Positions 8,639 through 17,499 of a DNA stretch of 64,000 bases are shown here, piece after piece. The notes under the pieces were generated by a model. That model did no database searches. It was not told the DNA's origin and saw only the letters and a list, made by a program, of their open reading frames with translations. Positions within the stretch are counted from its first letter, which is position 1. Each line of letters begins with the position of its first letter. A program made the position numbers and the translations under genes. Location: NCBI RefSeq assembly GCF_019428685.1, contig NZ_CP080096.1, forward strand, positions 1,922,001 to 1,986,000, written 5' to 3'. The DNA comes from Paraburkholderia edwinii (lineage in GTDB: Bacteria; Pseudomonadota; Gammaproteobacteria; Burkholderiales; Burkholderiaceae).

Positions 8639-9946
8639 ATGGATTCAGTAACCGATTCGGACCGCGCTGTCGTCGCGCGTCCGCGCAAGACGCCGCTCAA
8701 CCGCTCGCAGATCGCGGGCTTCTGGGGCGCATGGGCCGGCTGGACGCTCGACGGCATGGACTCGTTCATCTACGCGCTGGTTCTGACGCCCGCGCTCACT
8801 GAACTGCTGCCGCGCTCGGGCTACGCCGCGACGCCCGCGAACGTCGGCCTTGCCGGCTCGATTCTCTTTGCGCTGTTCCTTGTCGGCTGGGGGCTGTCGT
8901 TCATCTGGGGGCCGATTGCGGACCGCTTCGGCCGCACCAAGGTGCTGGCCGCCACGATCTTCACGTTCGCGATCTTCACGGGTCTGTCGGCGACCGCGCA
9001 TAACGTGTGGGAACTGGCCATCTACCGCTTTATCGCGGGTGTCGGCATCGGCGGCGAATGGGCGCTCGCGGGCACGTACGTGGCCGAGGCGTGGCCCGAG
9101 GATCGCCGCAAGATGGGCGCCGGCTATCTGCAAACCGGCTACTACGCGGGCTTTTTCCTTGCCGCCGCGCTCAACTATACGATCGGCGTGCATTTCGGCT
9201 GGCGCGCGATGTTCCTGACGGGCGCGGTGCCGGTCTTCATCGCGATCCTGATCCTCACGCGCGTGAAGGAATCGGACAAGTGGCAGAAGGCCGAGGCGAA
9301 AGCGGTGCGCACGAAGCCGATGCGCGAGATTTTCTCGCCCACGTACCGGCGCCGCACCTGGGTCGCATGCGCATTGCTGACGATCGCGATTATCGGCTTG
9401 TGGGCCGGCGCCGTGTATGAACCGTCGGCCGTGATCCAGCTCGCGACGCGTGCCGGCATGGACAAGATCGCCGCCACGAAGATCGCGTCGCTAGCCACGG
9501 GGCTGCTGTCGATCGGTACGATTATCGGCTGCCTCGCCTTGCCGCCGATGGCCGAACGCATCGGCCGCAAGATGACGCTCGCCGTGTACTTCGCGGGCAT
9601 GGCCGTGACCATCGCGCTGAGCTTCGGCTGGGCGTTCTATCTGCCGAACGGGCTCGTGCCGTTTATCGCGATTCTGGTCGTGCTTGGTTTCTTCGGCGGC
9701 AACTTCGCGCTCTTCAGCCTGTGGTTGCCCGAGCAGTTTGAAACGCGCGTGCGGGCGACGGCGTTCGCGTTTTGCACGTCGATTGGCCGCTTCGTCGGCG
9801 CGGGCGTGAACTTCCTGCTCGGCGCGGCGGTACTCAACATGCATACGCTCGGTGTGCCGGTTGCGCTGACGGCGATTGCATTCGTCGTCGGCCTCTTCAT
9901 CATTCCGTTCGCCCCGGAGACCAAGGGGGAAGTGCTGCCGCAATAA
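8639..9946 (+). CDS. MFS transporter, candidate malonate or related acid importer
   Basis: 435 residues with about 12 hydrophobic segments. The MFS loop 2-3 signature is present as GPIADRFGRTKV, its second-half copy as PMAERIGRKMTL, and the helix-4 motif as RFIAGVGIGGEWALAGTYVAE, typical of the sugar/aromatic-acid/lactate-type proton symporters. The ATG at 8639 is preceded by GGAGGAGC, so the longer upstream frame is not used. It is divergent from the mdc regulator and operon. Because the operon has no mdcLM or mdcF carrier, I infer this protein brings in malonate or a close analogue. A strong terminator follows. Confidence 0.85.
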   Translation: MDSVTDSDRAVVARPRKTPLNRSQIAGFWGAWAGWTLDGMDSFIYALVLTPALTELLPRSGYAATPANVGLAGSILFALFLVGWGLSFIWGPIADRFGRTKVLAATIFTFAIFTGLSATAHNVWELAIYRFIAGVGIGGEWALAGTYVAEAWPEDRRKMGAGYLQTGYYAGFFLAAALNYTIGVHFGWRAMFLTGAVPVFIAILILTRVKESDKWQKAEAKAVRTKPMREIFSPTYRRRTWVACALLTIAIIGLWAGAVYEPSAVIQLATRAGMDKIAATKIASLATGLLSIGTIIGCLALPPMAERIGRKMTLAVYFAGMAVTIALSFGWAFYLPNGLVPFIAILVVLGFFGGNFALFSLWLPEQFETRVRATAFAFCTSIGRFVGAGVNFLLGAAVLNMHTLGVPVALTAIAFVVGLFIIPFAPETKGEVLPQ

Positions 9947-9969
9947 CAGAATTGCTAGCCGGTACCTTG

Positions 9970-10030
9970 CAAGGGCGCGTGGCGATGAGCCACGCGCCCT
10001 TGTGCTTTTGTTATTTTGTTTTTCGTTTTC
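9970..10030 (+). terminator. Rho-independent terminator after the MFS gene
   Basis: A perfect 14-base stem (9970-9983 pairing with 9989-10002) with a 5-base loop is followed by a T-rich run (TGCTTTTGTTATTTTGTTTTT). It ends the transporter transcript. Confidence 0.85.
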
Positions 10031-10175
10031 CGCTTTTGGCTTTCTCATCGCGCATTCGCCGCGCACAATGATTGACTCACTCGCCGAACGCACATTACTG
10101 CTTGTTGTCGAATTCGACGATGAAGCGGAAGCGCGATGTGCGCAACCGCGCGGCAACCCGATGAGGAGGTGCAGC

Positions 10176-10859
10176 ATGAACCGACGCATTCTTTCCGTGG
10201 TGGTAATCGCAAGCGCAACCGCACTGGCAAGCAGTGCATCGTACGCGCAGCTCAATCTCAAGCAGTTCGGCATCGGCGGTGGCGACAGCTCGTCCGGCAA
10301 TGCGGCGACCGGTGCGGCGTCGGCGGGCGGCGTATCGCAACTGCTGCAGAACTATGTCGGCGCGAACCAGCAGGTGCTGGCCGGCCAGTCGAGCCTCGCA
10401 TCGGCAATGGGGTTGTCCGGCGCGGCAGGGCAAGCGCAGCAGGCAGCAGGCTTGTTGAGCGGCGGCACGCCGTCGGTCAGTCAGCTGACGCAGGTCGGCA
10501 GCACACAGCAGTCGCTGTCGCAGCAACTGACGCAGGCGTTTGCAAACGGCGGCGGTTCGTCGGCGTCGGGCGCGATCGACAAGCAGGGGTTTTCGAGCGG
10601 CCTCGAATCGCTGGGCAAAGGCGTGAGCCAGTACTCGAGCCTGCAATCGAGCCTCGGCAGCGTCGGCCAGATGAATCCGACGTCGCTGCTGCAATCGGGC
10701 CTTAATCCGCAGACCGCGCAGGCCGCGTCGTATATTGCGCAGTCGGCGCCGGGGCAATTGCAGTCGCTCGTGTCGACGCTTTCGCAAGCGGTGCAGTTTG
10801 CGACGAGCCACGGGATCAGCGTGCCGTCGATCGCCAGTTCGGCGCTAAAGGGATTCTGA
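10176..10859 (+). CDS. exported Gly/Ser/Gln-rich hypothetical protein
   Basis: 227 residues. A Sec signal peptide is clear (MNRRILSVVVIASATALAS...SYA, cleavage probably after ASYA near residue 24). The mature part is low in charge and rich in Ser, Gly, Gln and Ala, with heptad-like Gln/Leu/Ser runs (LTQVGSTQQSLSQQLTQAF). It has no cysteines or lipobox. GAGGAGGT at 10163-10170 fixes the ATG at 10176. I do not recognise a named family; the composition resembles small periplasmic or secreted proteins common in Burkholderia. It stands alone, between a terminator and a gene starting 69 bases later on the same strand. Confidence 0.75.
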   Translation: MNRRILSVVVIASATALASSASYAQLNLKQFGIGGGDSSSGNAATGAASAGGVSQLLQNYVGANQQVLAGQSSLASAMGLSGAAGQAQQAAGLLSGGTPSVSQLTQVGSTQQSLSQQLTQAFANGGGSSASGAIDKQGFSSGLESLGKGVSQYSSLQSSLGSVGQMNPTSLLQSGLNPQTAQAASYIAQSAPGQLQSLVSTLSQAVQFATSHGISVPSIASSALKGF

Positions 10860-10928
10860 CGAACGCTAACGCCGGAACGCGACGTTAGCGCTCAACGCGT
10901 GCAAGGACGCTCGCCGGGGACTCACGCC

Positions 10929-11606
10929 ATGATCATGCGGCTTTTTATACAAACGATCGTCTGGCTGATCGTGATGGGCGCGGTGCTATTCGTGTCCGCG
11001 GGCACGCTTGCGTGGCCGTTCGCATGGCTCTATCTCGTGGAAGTCGGCGTGCTCGGTCTGTGGCTCGGCGTATGGCTTGCGCGACACGATCCGGCCTTGC
11101 TGGCCGAACGCATGAGCATGTTCATGCAGCCCGCGCAAAGCCGCTGGGACAAGCTTTTCATGCTGTGTGCGGGCATCGGATGGTTCGGCTGGCTGGTGCT
11201 GATCGGTATCGATGGCGGGCGCCTGCATCTGTCGGACATGCCGCTCTGGCTCAAAGTGTGCGGCGCGATTGGCGTTTGCGTCTGTATCGTCGCGACGCGT
11301 TCGGTGTTCCGCGCGAACAGCTATGCGGCGCCCGTGGTGAAGATTCAGGCTGAACGCGGGCACAAGGTCAGCGATAGCGGACCGTATGCCTATGTGCGCC
11401 ATCCGATGTACACCGCGGCGAGTCTCTATCTTGCCGGCACGCCGCTGATGCTGGGCTCGTGGTGGGGCGTCGTATGCGTGCCGTTGATGATCGTTGGACT
11501 CGGCTACCGTGCGGTGCTCGAGGAACGCACGCTGATCGACGGTCTCGATGGGTACGCCGACTATGCGGCGCGGGTTCGCTACCGGCTTGTGCCACACGTC
11601 TGGTAA
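10929..11606 (+). CDS. isoprenylcysteine carboxyl methyltransferase-like membrane protein
   Basis: 225 residues with four or five hydrophobic segments. The C-terminal half carries the ICMT/PEMT methyltransferase signature: SGPYAYVRHPMYTAASLYL, where the RHPxY block binds S-adenosylmethionine, then EERTLIDGLDGYADYAARV, where the acidic EE pair closes the cofactor site. Bacterial members are inner-membrane methyltransferases of mostly unknown substrate. The start is probably the ATG at 10929 (MIMRLF); an ATG at 10935 and a GTG at 10899 are alternatives. It may share a transcript with the preceding exported protein (69-base gap). Confidence 0.8.
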   Translation: MIMRLFIQTIVWLIVMGAVLFVSAGTLAWPFAWLYLVEVGVLGLWLGVWLARHDPALLAERMSMFMQPAQSRWDKLFMLCAGIGWFGWLVLIGIDGGRLHLSDMPLWLKVCGAIGVCVCIVATRSVFRANSYAAPVVKIQAERGHKVSDSGPYAYVRHPMYTAASLYLAGTPLMLGSWWGVVCVPLMIVGLGYRAVLEERTLIDGLDGYADYAARVRYRLVPHVW

Positions 11607-11723
11607 CCGCGAAAGGCGCGATTTACCGATCACGCAGTGCAGCGGCCGATCAATGTCGCATATGCGGTGACGCATGCAGCAGCGTGCGCGTCACGAACCT
11701 GTCATTTTCAAGCTGCGTGAAAT

Positions 11724-11750
11724 TTGACGCCGCAATAAATCGTGGATAAT
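11724..11750 (+). promoter_or_regulatory. candidate sigma-70 promoter for the HutC-like gene
   Basis: TTGACG (11724-11729) and GATAAT (11745-11750) are good hexamers, but the 15-base spacer is short. They lie 143 bases before the next start codon, leaving room for operator sequence. Confidence 0.3.
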
Positions 11751-11892
11751 GCTGCGCGAAATACGCGATCAGGGCCCGTCGCCGACCGGTGGCGGGCTCG
11801 GTCCAACATCGCGGCTCAGCCGTCGGCCGTCCGGTTTACCCACCGGATCGACGAAAGCGAGAGGCGCACAACACCCACGAGGTCGACAAACA

Positions 11893-12648
11893 ATGAACAC
11901 GAACAGTCAGGCCGAAGCTGTTTGCGCGCGCGCGGCGCACGCAAACCCGCTGCTCGCGAAAACGATGCCGGCATACGAGCAGATCAAGCGTTACGTGCTC
12001 GCGCGCATTGCCGAGGGCGCATGGAAACCCGGTGCGCCGATTCCGTCGGAAACGGAGCTCGTCAAGCAATTTGGCGTCGCGCGTATGACGGTCTCACGCG
12101 CGCTGCGCGAACTGACGCAAGAACGCGTACTCACCCGCACGCGAGGCGCGGGCACCTATGTGGCGCCGCCACGCTACGAATCGACCGTGCATGCGGTCCG
12201 CAATATCGCCGATGAAATCGCGGCGCGCGGCCATCGTCATTCCGCCCATGTGCTGATGCTCGAGGCAAGCGCCGCGCAAAGCGCGCTCGATGCGCTCGGA
12301 CTTGCCGAGGGACCGGTGTTCCATTCGCGCATCGTGCATTGCGAAGAGGGCGAGCCGATCCAGTATGAAGACCGCTTCGTGAACCCGAGCGTTTTTCCCG
12401 AGTATCTCGAGCAGGACTTTACGGTCGAAACGCCAAACCAGTATATGGTGCGCGTCGCGCCGATCCAGCGCGCCGAGTTCGAGATTCACGCGCAAAAGCC
12501 CGAGGCACAGGTGCGCCGTCATCTGCAGATGGAGATGGGCGAGCCGTGCCTGATGCTGTGGCGCCGCACGTGGGTCGGCGCGGCGATCGCGACGTCGGTG
12601 CAACTGTGGCATCCGGCGTCGCGTTTCCATCTTGCGGGGGCGTTTTAA
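11893..12648 (+). CDS. HutC-like GntR regulator (UTRA effector domain)
   Basis: 251 residues. The N-terminal winged helix (about residues 25-90) reads YEQIKRYVLARIAEGAWKPG, then SETELVKQFGVARMTVSRA and a wing ending GAGTYVAPP. The UTRA ligand domain begins at VRNIADEIAARGHRH, a block strongly reminiscent of histidine-utilisation repressors (HutC), and ends with LMLWRRTWVGAAIATSVQLWHPASRF. HutC proteins sense urocanate and repress hut genes, but no hut gene lies in this window, so its target is unknown. Start chosen at MNTNSQ. It converges on the GMC oxidoreductase gene across a terminator. Confidence 0.85.
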   Translation: MNTNSQAEAVCARAAHANPLLAKTMPAYEQIKRYVLARIAEGAWKPGAPIPSETELVKQFGVARMTVSRALRELTQERVLTRTRGAGTYVAPPRYESTVHAVRNIADEIAARGHRHSAHVLMLEASAAQSALDALGLAEGPVFHSRIVHCEEGEPIQYEDRFVNPSVFPEYLEQDFTVETPNQYMVRVAPIQRAEFEIHAQKPEAQVRRHLQMEMGEPCLMLWRRTWVGAAIATSVQLWHPASRFHLAGAF

Positions 12649-12673
12649 GTCAGGCTTTGAAGCGGTCAGGCTC

Positions 12674-12706
12674 TAAAGCGGCGCCTTGATGCACCGCTTT
12701 AAAAAT
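12674..12706. terminator. bidirectional hairpin between hutC-like gene and GMC oxidoreductase
   Basis: TAAAGCGG (12674-12681) pairs with CCGCTTTA (12694-12701), flanked by A and T residues (TTTAAAAATT after the hairpin on the plus strand). It sits between two convergent genes and could end both. Confidence 0.6.
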
Positions 12707-12717
12707 TCCTGGTGCGC

Positions 12718-15700
12718 TCAATGCGCATTCAAATGCCGCGCAATCGTAGGGTACACATCGATCGACGCGTTCTTGCCGAAGATGCAGTCGATATGCCCAT
12801 AACCATCGATCAGATGCCGCTCGTAGTTTTCAGGCCCAAAATGTTCGACAAGCATGTCAAAAGTCATCTCGGTGCTGACCGGCAGATAGCAGCGATTTTC
12901 GGCGCCGTGAATAAACGCGATCGGCAGCTTCATTCCGTCGAGATTCTGTAGATAGACGTTGTCGCCTTGCGCGTCGACGATATGCCCTTCACGCACGATG
13001 CTCGCCAGCTGAATAAAGAGCTCGATATCGTGGATGCCGAACAGTTCGTCGAGGTTCGCATGCAGCGGCTCGTTCAACTGCGCATGTTCGTAGACGAGCC
13101 CGTAGAGAAACGTCGCGCGGTGGCAAACGGCGCTATTGCATTCCTCATCGTCTTCGTTCGGGAAGAAGCGCAGCGCGTCGTCGAGCAGGTTATGCGGCCA
13201 CTTTTCGTGACGCGTATAGGCCGTCAGATCGTCGACGCCGAGAAAGCGCAGGATCTGCGGCGTATGCAGTCCCGCCTTGACCCGCTGCAGCAAACCCGGC
13301 ACCAGATGCGCGGAAACCTGCGAGAGCACGACCGAGCGCACGCCCTGCAGGCCCGATAGCAGCGCCATCGTCGTGACGACCGCGCCGAGGCAATGCGCAA
13401 CGATCTGAATGTCTTTCGCGCCGCTGAGCTCACGCACTTTCGCAACGGCAGCAGGAAGGTCGTAGCGCGCGATCGCATCGGCCGTGGTCGGCTCCGTGGC
13501 GCTCGGCAATTCGATGCTGACGCGCAGGTCGACGAGCCAGACATCGAAGCCCGCCGCGCACAGAAATTCGACGAGGTTGGTTTCGATCAGATCGGTCGAG
13601 AAGATACGGCTCGATACGCCCGAGCCGTGCACGAGCAGCACCGGTCCCTTCGTGCCGCCGTGATAACGCGTCAGGCGCAGCGTCTTGTTATCGGGCGCGG
13701 CCGTGTTGAAGTAGGTGACCCGGGGCGCCGGCGTGCGCAATGCGCGGCGCACGCGCGGCGTGACGTCTTCGTCGGCGAACTGCAGCGGCGCGGCCACGCC
13801 GCCATATTCGGTGAACAGCACGCCGGCAAAGAACTCGCCGAATTTTTTGGTCCACTTGAGCCGCGTGGCGAGATCGGGCGCGTTCGTCACTTCGAGCGTG
13901 CGCTGCTGCTTCAGGAAGTTTTCGGGCGTGATGATCAGCGTCGCTTTGCCAAGCACGGGAGCGTCCGCTGCTTCGGATGCGCGCACTTCGAGATAAAGCG
14001 TATTGGTCTGCTCCCACAGATCGAGCAACGACGAACGCGTGATGATTTTCTGTCCGAACAGGAAGTACGTTTTGCCGTCGGTTGCGTTGAGCGTCATGCG
14101 GTAGTTCATGTTGCGGCGCTCGACATGCTGCGGGTCGACCACAAACAGATTGAAGCGGCCGTTCGAGATCTGCAGCGGTTCCGGCGATAGCGCCGCGCAG
14201 GTGAGCGTGCCGATCATGCTGGCCGTGTGTCGCGGGTTCTCGAGCATGTCGGCGAGATCGCCCGATTCGACGGTTGCCGTAAAGCTCATCGGCACGCCCT
14301 GGTCCGCGGTAGCGCCAGTCGGCACATAGGTGCCTTTCATCGTTTCGGTGAAGCGCAGGCCGATTTTCGGCGGCGGCGGCGGGGCGGCGTTGCCCGCCGC
14401 CGCGTAGTCGATCTGCCAGCCGCGTGCCGCGGCGAGTTGCGCGCAGTTGCGCTCGGCGAGCGCGGAAATGGTCAGCAGCGGGTTCACGCCGAGCGAGATC
14501 GGCATCACGGCGCCGTCCATCACATACAAGCCCGGATGCACCGCGTTGCCCGTAATGCCGGAAAACACGCGCCCGGCTTCGTCGACGACGCCATGCTCCG
14601 CGTCGTCGGCCATCGGGCAGCCACCAAGCGGATGCACGGTCACCGTGCGATTGCGGAACACGTCGGACGAGATCGGGTTGCGCACATACTCGCCACCGAT
14701 CGCACTCGTCGCTGCTTCGAGCGTGTGCTCGACGACGTCGTAAATCGGCTGCTTGCCCGCATTGGGCCACGCGACGCGCGGACGTCCGCCGTCGTCGACG
14801 GTGATGCGGCCGCTTTCGTCGTCGTGCGCCATTACAAGGAAGGTCTGCGTGTTGCGCATCGCGCCGTAGTGCGGCCCGCGCAGCATGCTTTCGATCACGC
14901 GCGCCTCGTCCGCCAGCGGCGGATCGCCGTCCGGATCCGGCATCGACACGCCTTCGAGCGGCGCGGCCGCGCCGAGCACGCCGGCGAGAAAGCCACCGAT
15001 CGGCGAGGCGAGCGACCCTTCCTCGATCACGAAGCCGTCGCGCACATCAGGCGTATTCCGATGATCAATGATGCCGGTGATGGTGGGTCCGACGGGCGGC
15101 AAATTGCTGCGCCATTGCGCGCCCCAACCGACGCCGTTGATGTCGTGGTCCGTATTGAACGCGAAGGCGAGCACGTCGCCGTTGCCGGTGAAGCGATGGC
15201 CGAGCTGCGTCGACACCGGCAGGCCCGCTTCGTTCGAGCGCAGCAGAATCGCGGTCGAGCCGAGCGTGCCCGCCGACAGGATCACGACATCGGCCGTGAT
15301 CGACATATCGGGCGCGCCGTACAGATCGCGATCGAGCGCGACGGGCTGATAGCGAACGATCCATTTCTGCTGGTCTTTATCGCGCACCACCGAATGGACG
15401 GCGACGCCCGTAAAAATCCGCGCGCCGTGCGCGACCGCATCGGGCAGATAGTTCATATGCGTCGAATTTTTCGCGTCGTAGTTGCAGCCCGAATTGCAAT
15501 CGCCGCAACCGACGCAACGACACTGATCGACGCCCGCGGCGTTCTTGCCGTCCTTGAACGTGACGGTGATGGGCGGGCGGTAGAAGCGGTCTTCCATGCC
15601 GAGCTTTTGCGCGGATAGCTCGAGCGCGGCGAGTTTGGGCAGCGGCTTCGAGTCATGCGTGAAATCGTCGGGTACTTTAGAAGGCTGCAACATCGCGGTG

Positions 15701-16116
15701 GCAAGTTCGTAGCCTTTGTCGCGACCGGCTTGATCGGCGCGAATCGCGGCGGGCCAGTGCGGATCGTGCCAGAGGCGCTCGTCGGGATGCAGCGCCACAT
15801 TCGCGTTGATCAGCGACGTCCCGCCCAGGCCGCAGCCAACTACGACGTTCACGTCGGGATTCACGTGCACTTCGAGCAGCGCGAGCGGCGAGCCTTCCTG
15901 GCCGATGCCCGTGTTGTATTGCACCTGCGTAAGGCCTTCGAGCGGCGTCTTCGGATATTCGCCGGCCATGAATTCGCGGCCCCGTTCGAGCAGACACACG
16001 TCGCGTTTCGCGCGCGCCATGCGGCTCGCCGCGATCGCGCCACCGTAACCGGACCCGACGACCACTACCTCGTAATGCGGCTTCATTGCTTCGAGGGCGC
16101 TGGACAAGCGGTTCAT
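12718..16116 (-). CDS. GMC oxidoreductase / alpha-beta hydrolase fusion (cholesterol-oxidase-like)
   Basis: 1132 residues, two enzymes in one chain. The N-terminal half is an FAD-dependent GMC oxidoreductase: dinucleotide site GSGYGG at residues 21-26, ERGREF after the second strand, and a C-terminal block with HPLGGCPMAD followed by DGAVMPISLGVNPLLTISALAE as in cholesterol oxidases. A cysteine cluster CRCVGCGDCNSGC lies near residues 198-212. The last third is an alpha/beta hydrolase: VLLVHGSGVSSRIF, a nucleophile elbow AHCLGA near residue 907 with Cys in place of Ser, and a terminal GYGHIDCIFG histidine. The start follows an AGAGGTGG ribosome site; MKPHYEVVVVG is an alternative. Probable role: oxidation plus ester or thioester turnover of a hydrophobic alcohol or sterol-like compound. 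Substrate unknown. Confidence 0.85.
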   Translation of the reverse strand: MNRLSSALEAMKPHYEVVVVGSGYGGAIAASRMARAKRDVCLLERGREFMAGEYPKTPLEGLTQVQYNTGIGQEGSPLALLEVHVNPDVNVVVGCGLGGTSLINANVALHPDERLWHDPHWPAAIRADQAGRDKGYELATAMLQPSKVPDDFTHDSKPLPKLAALELSAQKLGMEDRFYRPPITVTFKDGKNAAGVDQCRCVGCGDCNSGCNYDAKNSTHMNYLPDAVAHGARIFTGVAVHSVVRDKDQQKWIVRYQPVALDRDLYGAPDMSITADVVILSAGTLGSTAILLRSNEAGLPVSTQLGHRFTGNGDVLAFAFNTDHDINGVGWGAQWRSNLPPVGPTITGIIDHRNTPDVRDGFVIEEGSLASPIGGFLAGVLGAAAPLEGVSMPDPDGDPPLADEARVIESMLRGPHYGAMRNTQTFLVMAHDDESGRITVDDGGRPRVAWPNAGKQPIYDVVEHTLEAATSAIGGEYVRNPISSDVFRNRTVTVHPLGGCPMADDAEHGVVDEAGRVFSGITGNAVHPGLYVMDGAVMPISLGVNPLLTISALAERNCAQLAAARGWQIDYAAAGNAAPPPPPKIGLRFTETMKGTYVPTGATADQGVPMSFTATVESGDLADMLENPRHTASMIGTLTCAALSPEPLQISNGRFNLFVVDPQHVERRNMNYRMTLNATDGKTYFLFGQKIITRSSLLDLWEQTNTLYLEVRASEAADAPVLGKATLIITPENFLKQQRTLEVTNAPDLATRLKWTKKFGEFFAGVLFTEYGGVAAPLQFADEDVTPRVRRALRTPAPRVTYFNTAAPDNKTLRLTRYHGGTKGPVLLVHGSGVSSRIFSTDLIETNLVEFLCAAGFDVWLVDLRVSIELPSATEPTTADAIARYDLPAAVAKVRELSGAKDIQIVAHCLGAVVTTMALLSGLQGVRSVVLSQVSAHLVPGLLQRVKAGLHTPQILRFLGVDDLTAYTRHEKWPHNLLDDALRFFPNEDDEECNSAVCHRATFLYGLVYEHAQLNEPLHANLDELFGIHDIELFIQLASIVREGHIVDAQGDNVYLQNLDGMKLPIAFIHGAENRCYLPVSTEMTFDMLVEHFGPENYERHLIDGYGHIDCIFGKNASIDVYPTIARHLNAH

Positions 16117-16347
16117 TTCGACCACCTCTTATATTCGAATAGTGCAGGGCGGGGGATTCCCTGACGATGAGGACGGCTGGTGCGCTCGCAGCCTGGTTCG
16201 CAACCAGAACATCCTGGACTGCGCGGAAGAAAAAGCAAAGTAATTCGTGTGATGCCGCTATAGCGGCTGCTCGCATCGATTCAAACGGTGCTTGAGCGCA
16301 CCTGTTTATTGCAGCTTCTTATGCTGAGACGCTGGTGCAGCGGCTTC

Positions 16348-17142
16348 TTACGCGGCCGCTTCAAACGGTTCGCCTTCGACGCTCGACTCGACCGCAAGCA
16401 GGTTCAGCACGACGAGAATCGCAGCACGGTTATCGATGTCGATATCGATACCGAGTTCCTCAGTGAGCCACTGGCCGATTTTCGTGTTGGAAAAATCGGC
16501 GGCATCGGCCGTCTTTTTCATGGTGACACCGAGCTTGACGGCGCGATAGTGATACGACGGCACGCGATGCCGCGTTGCCACCGCCGACAGGCCGCCCTTG
16601 CATTCGGAGCACCAACCGAGGGTGCCGGCGAGCACGATGCGCTCGGGCTCATCGAGGCTCGCGATAAACGCGCGGGCGGCGGCGCGCACGCGTTGCTCGT
16701 CGAGGCCGTATTGCAGCAGCACGCTTTCGATCGGATCGTCGAGTGCATGCGCGCGCAGATCGATTTCCTGCGCCATGCCTTCGTTTTCCATCGATACGTT
16801 GCGCTGATGGCTCGCGCTGCGCAGGCAGTCGATCAGATAGCGGCGGAAGTACGCGCAGATCGCATAGCTATTGGACGGCGCACTTTCGGGGCACGCGTGC
16901 GACTCCATATGACCGGGCGCGAGGCGCAGCACTTTCGTGTAGATGAACTGATGGACGAGTTCTTCCTTGTCTTCGCCGAGCGCGTGCAGTTCGAGCGGAT
17001 GATAGCCGCGCAGCGCGCGCTTCACGAGGTCGTACATCGACGCCATTTCGTCGTCGGAGAGCTGCGTGCGGCGGCGCCACAGATCGGGAAGGATCGCATC
17101 GTCAAACGTGCGTGCGAATGCGTGACTCGATACCGCGCCCAT
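16348..17142 (-). CDS. sigma-70-like protein of unknown role
   Basis: 264 residues. Two blocks recall region 2 and region 4 of RNA polymerase sigma factors: an N-terminal helical segment with AYFRRYLIDCLRSASHQRN, and IASLDEPERIVLAGTLGW followed by a helix-turn-helix-like SAVATRHRVPSYHYRAVKLG. The match is partial, and I see no clear anti-sigma neighbour, so this is a divergent sigma factor or a non-sigma DNA-binding protein. A CSEC pair lies between the two halves of the second block. The start ATG at 17142 follows GGAGG. It is divergent from the hybrid histidine kinase gene. Confidence 0.55.
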   Translation of the reverse strand: MGAVSSHAFARTFDDAILPDLWRRRTQLSDDEMASMYDLVKRALRGYHPLELHALGEDKEELVHQFIYTKVLRLAPGHMESHACPESAPSNSYAICAYFRRYLIDCLRSASHQRNVSMENEGMAQEIDLRAHALDDPIESVLLQYGLDEQRVRAAARAFIASLDEPERIVLAGTLGWCSECKGGLSAVATRHRVPSYHYRAVKLGVTMKKTADAADFSNTKIGQWLTEELGIDIDIDNRAAILVVLNLLAVESSVEGEPFEAAA

Positions 17143-17499
17143 AAAAGCCTCCGTCGGGTGAAAGGCAAAGGAGCGCGGTGGGGCGGATAGTCCGCCGGGG
17201 CCTTGGGGGGCAAGGTGGTGAAAAGGTCTTCGCGTGCTTCGGAAGACCGCATGCCGCGCTGTAATTGGTATGCAGTATGGTTTTTGCGCGGCGCATCGCC
17301 TATATGGATTAAGTGATAGCTGAAGGGTAAACCGTTGGGTAAACCACGGACGCGTTTTTGTGCGACGCATCATTGAAATCGCGTGCTGACGCCCAATTGG
17401 AATATGGCGGCGGTAGACTCTGCGTACACGAAAACGACAACGAGTAAGGCAGCCGTTCATCCCGCGAGCGCGCCTGCTTTACGCAAAGGAGACCGCACG
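17143..17499. other. divergent intergenic region with paired GGGTAAACC repeats
   Basis: 357 bases between the sigma-like gene and the kinase gene. It holds two direct copies of GGGTAAACC about 13 bases apart (about 17324-17346). No gene or strong promoter could be fixed. Confidence 0.4.
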
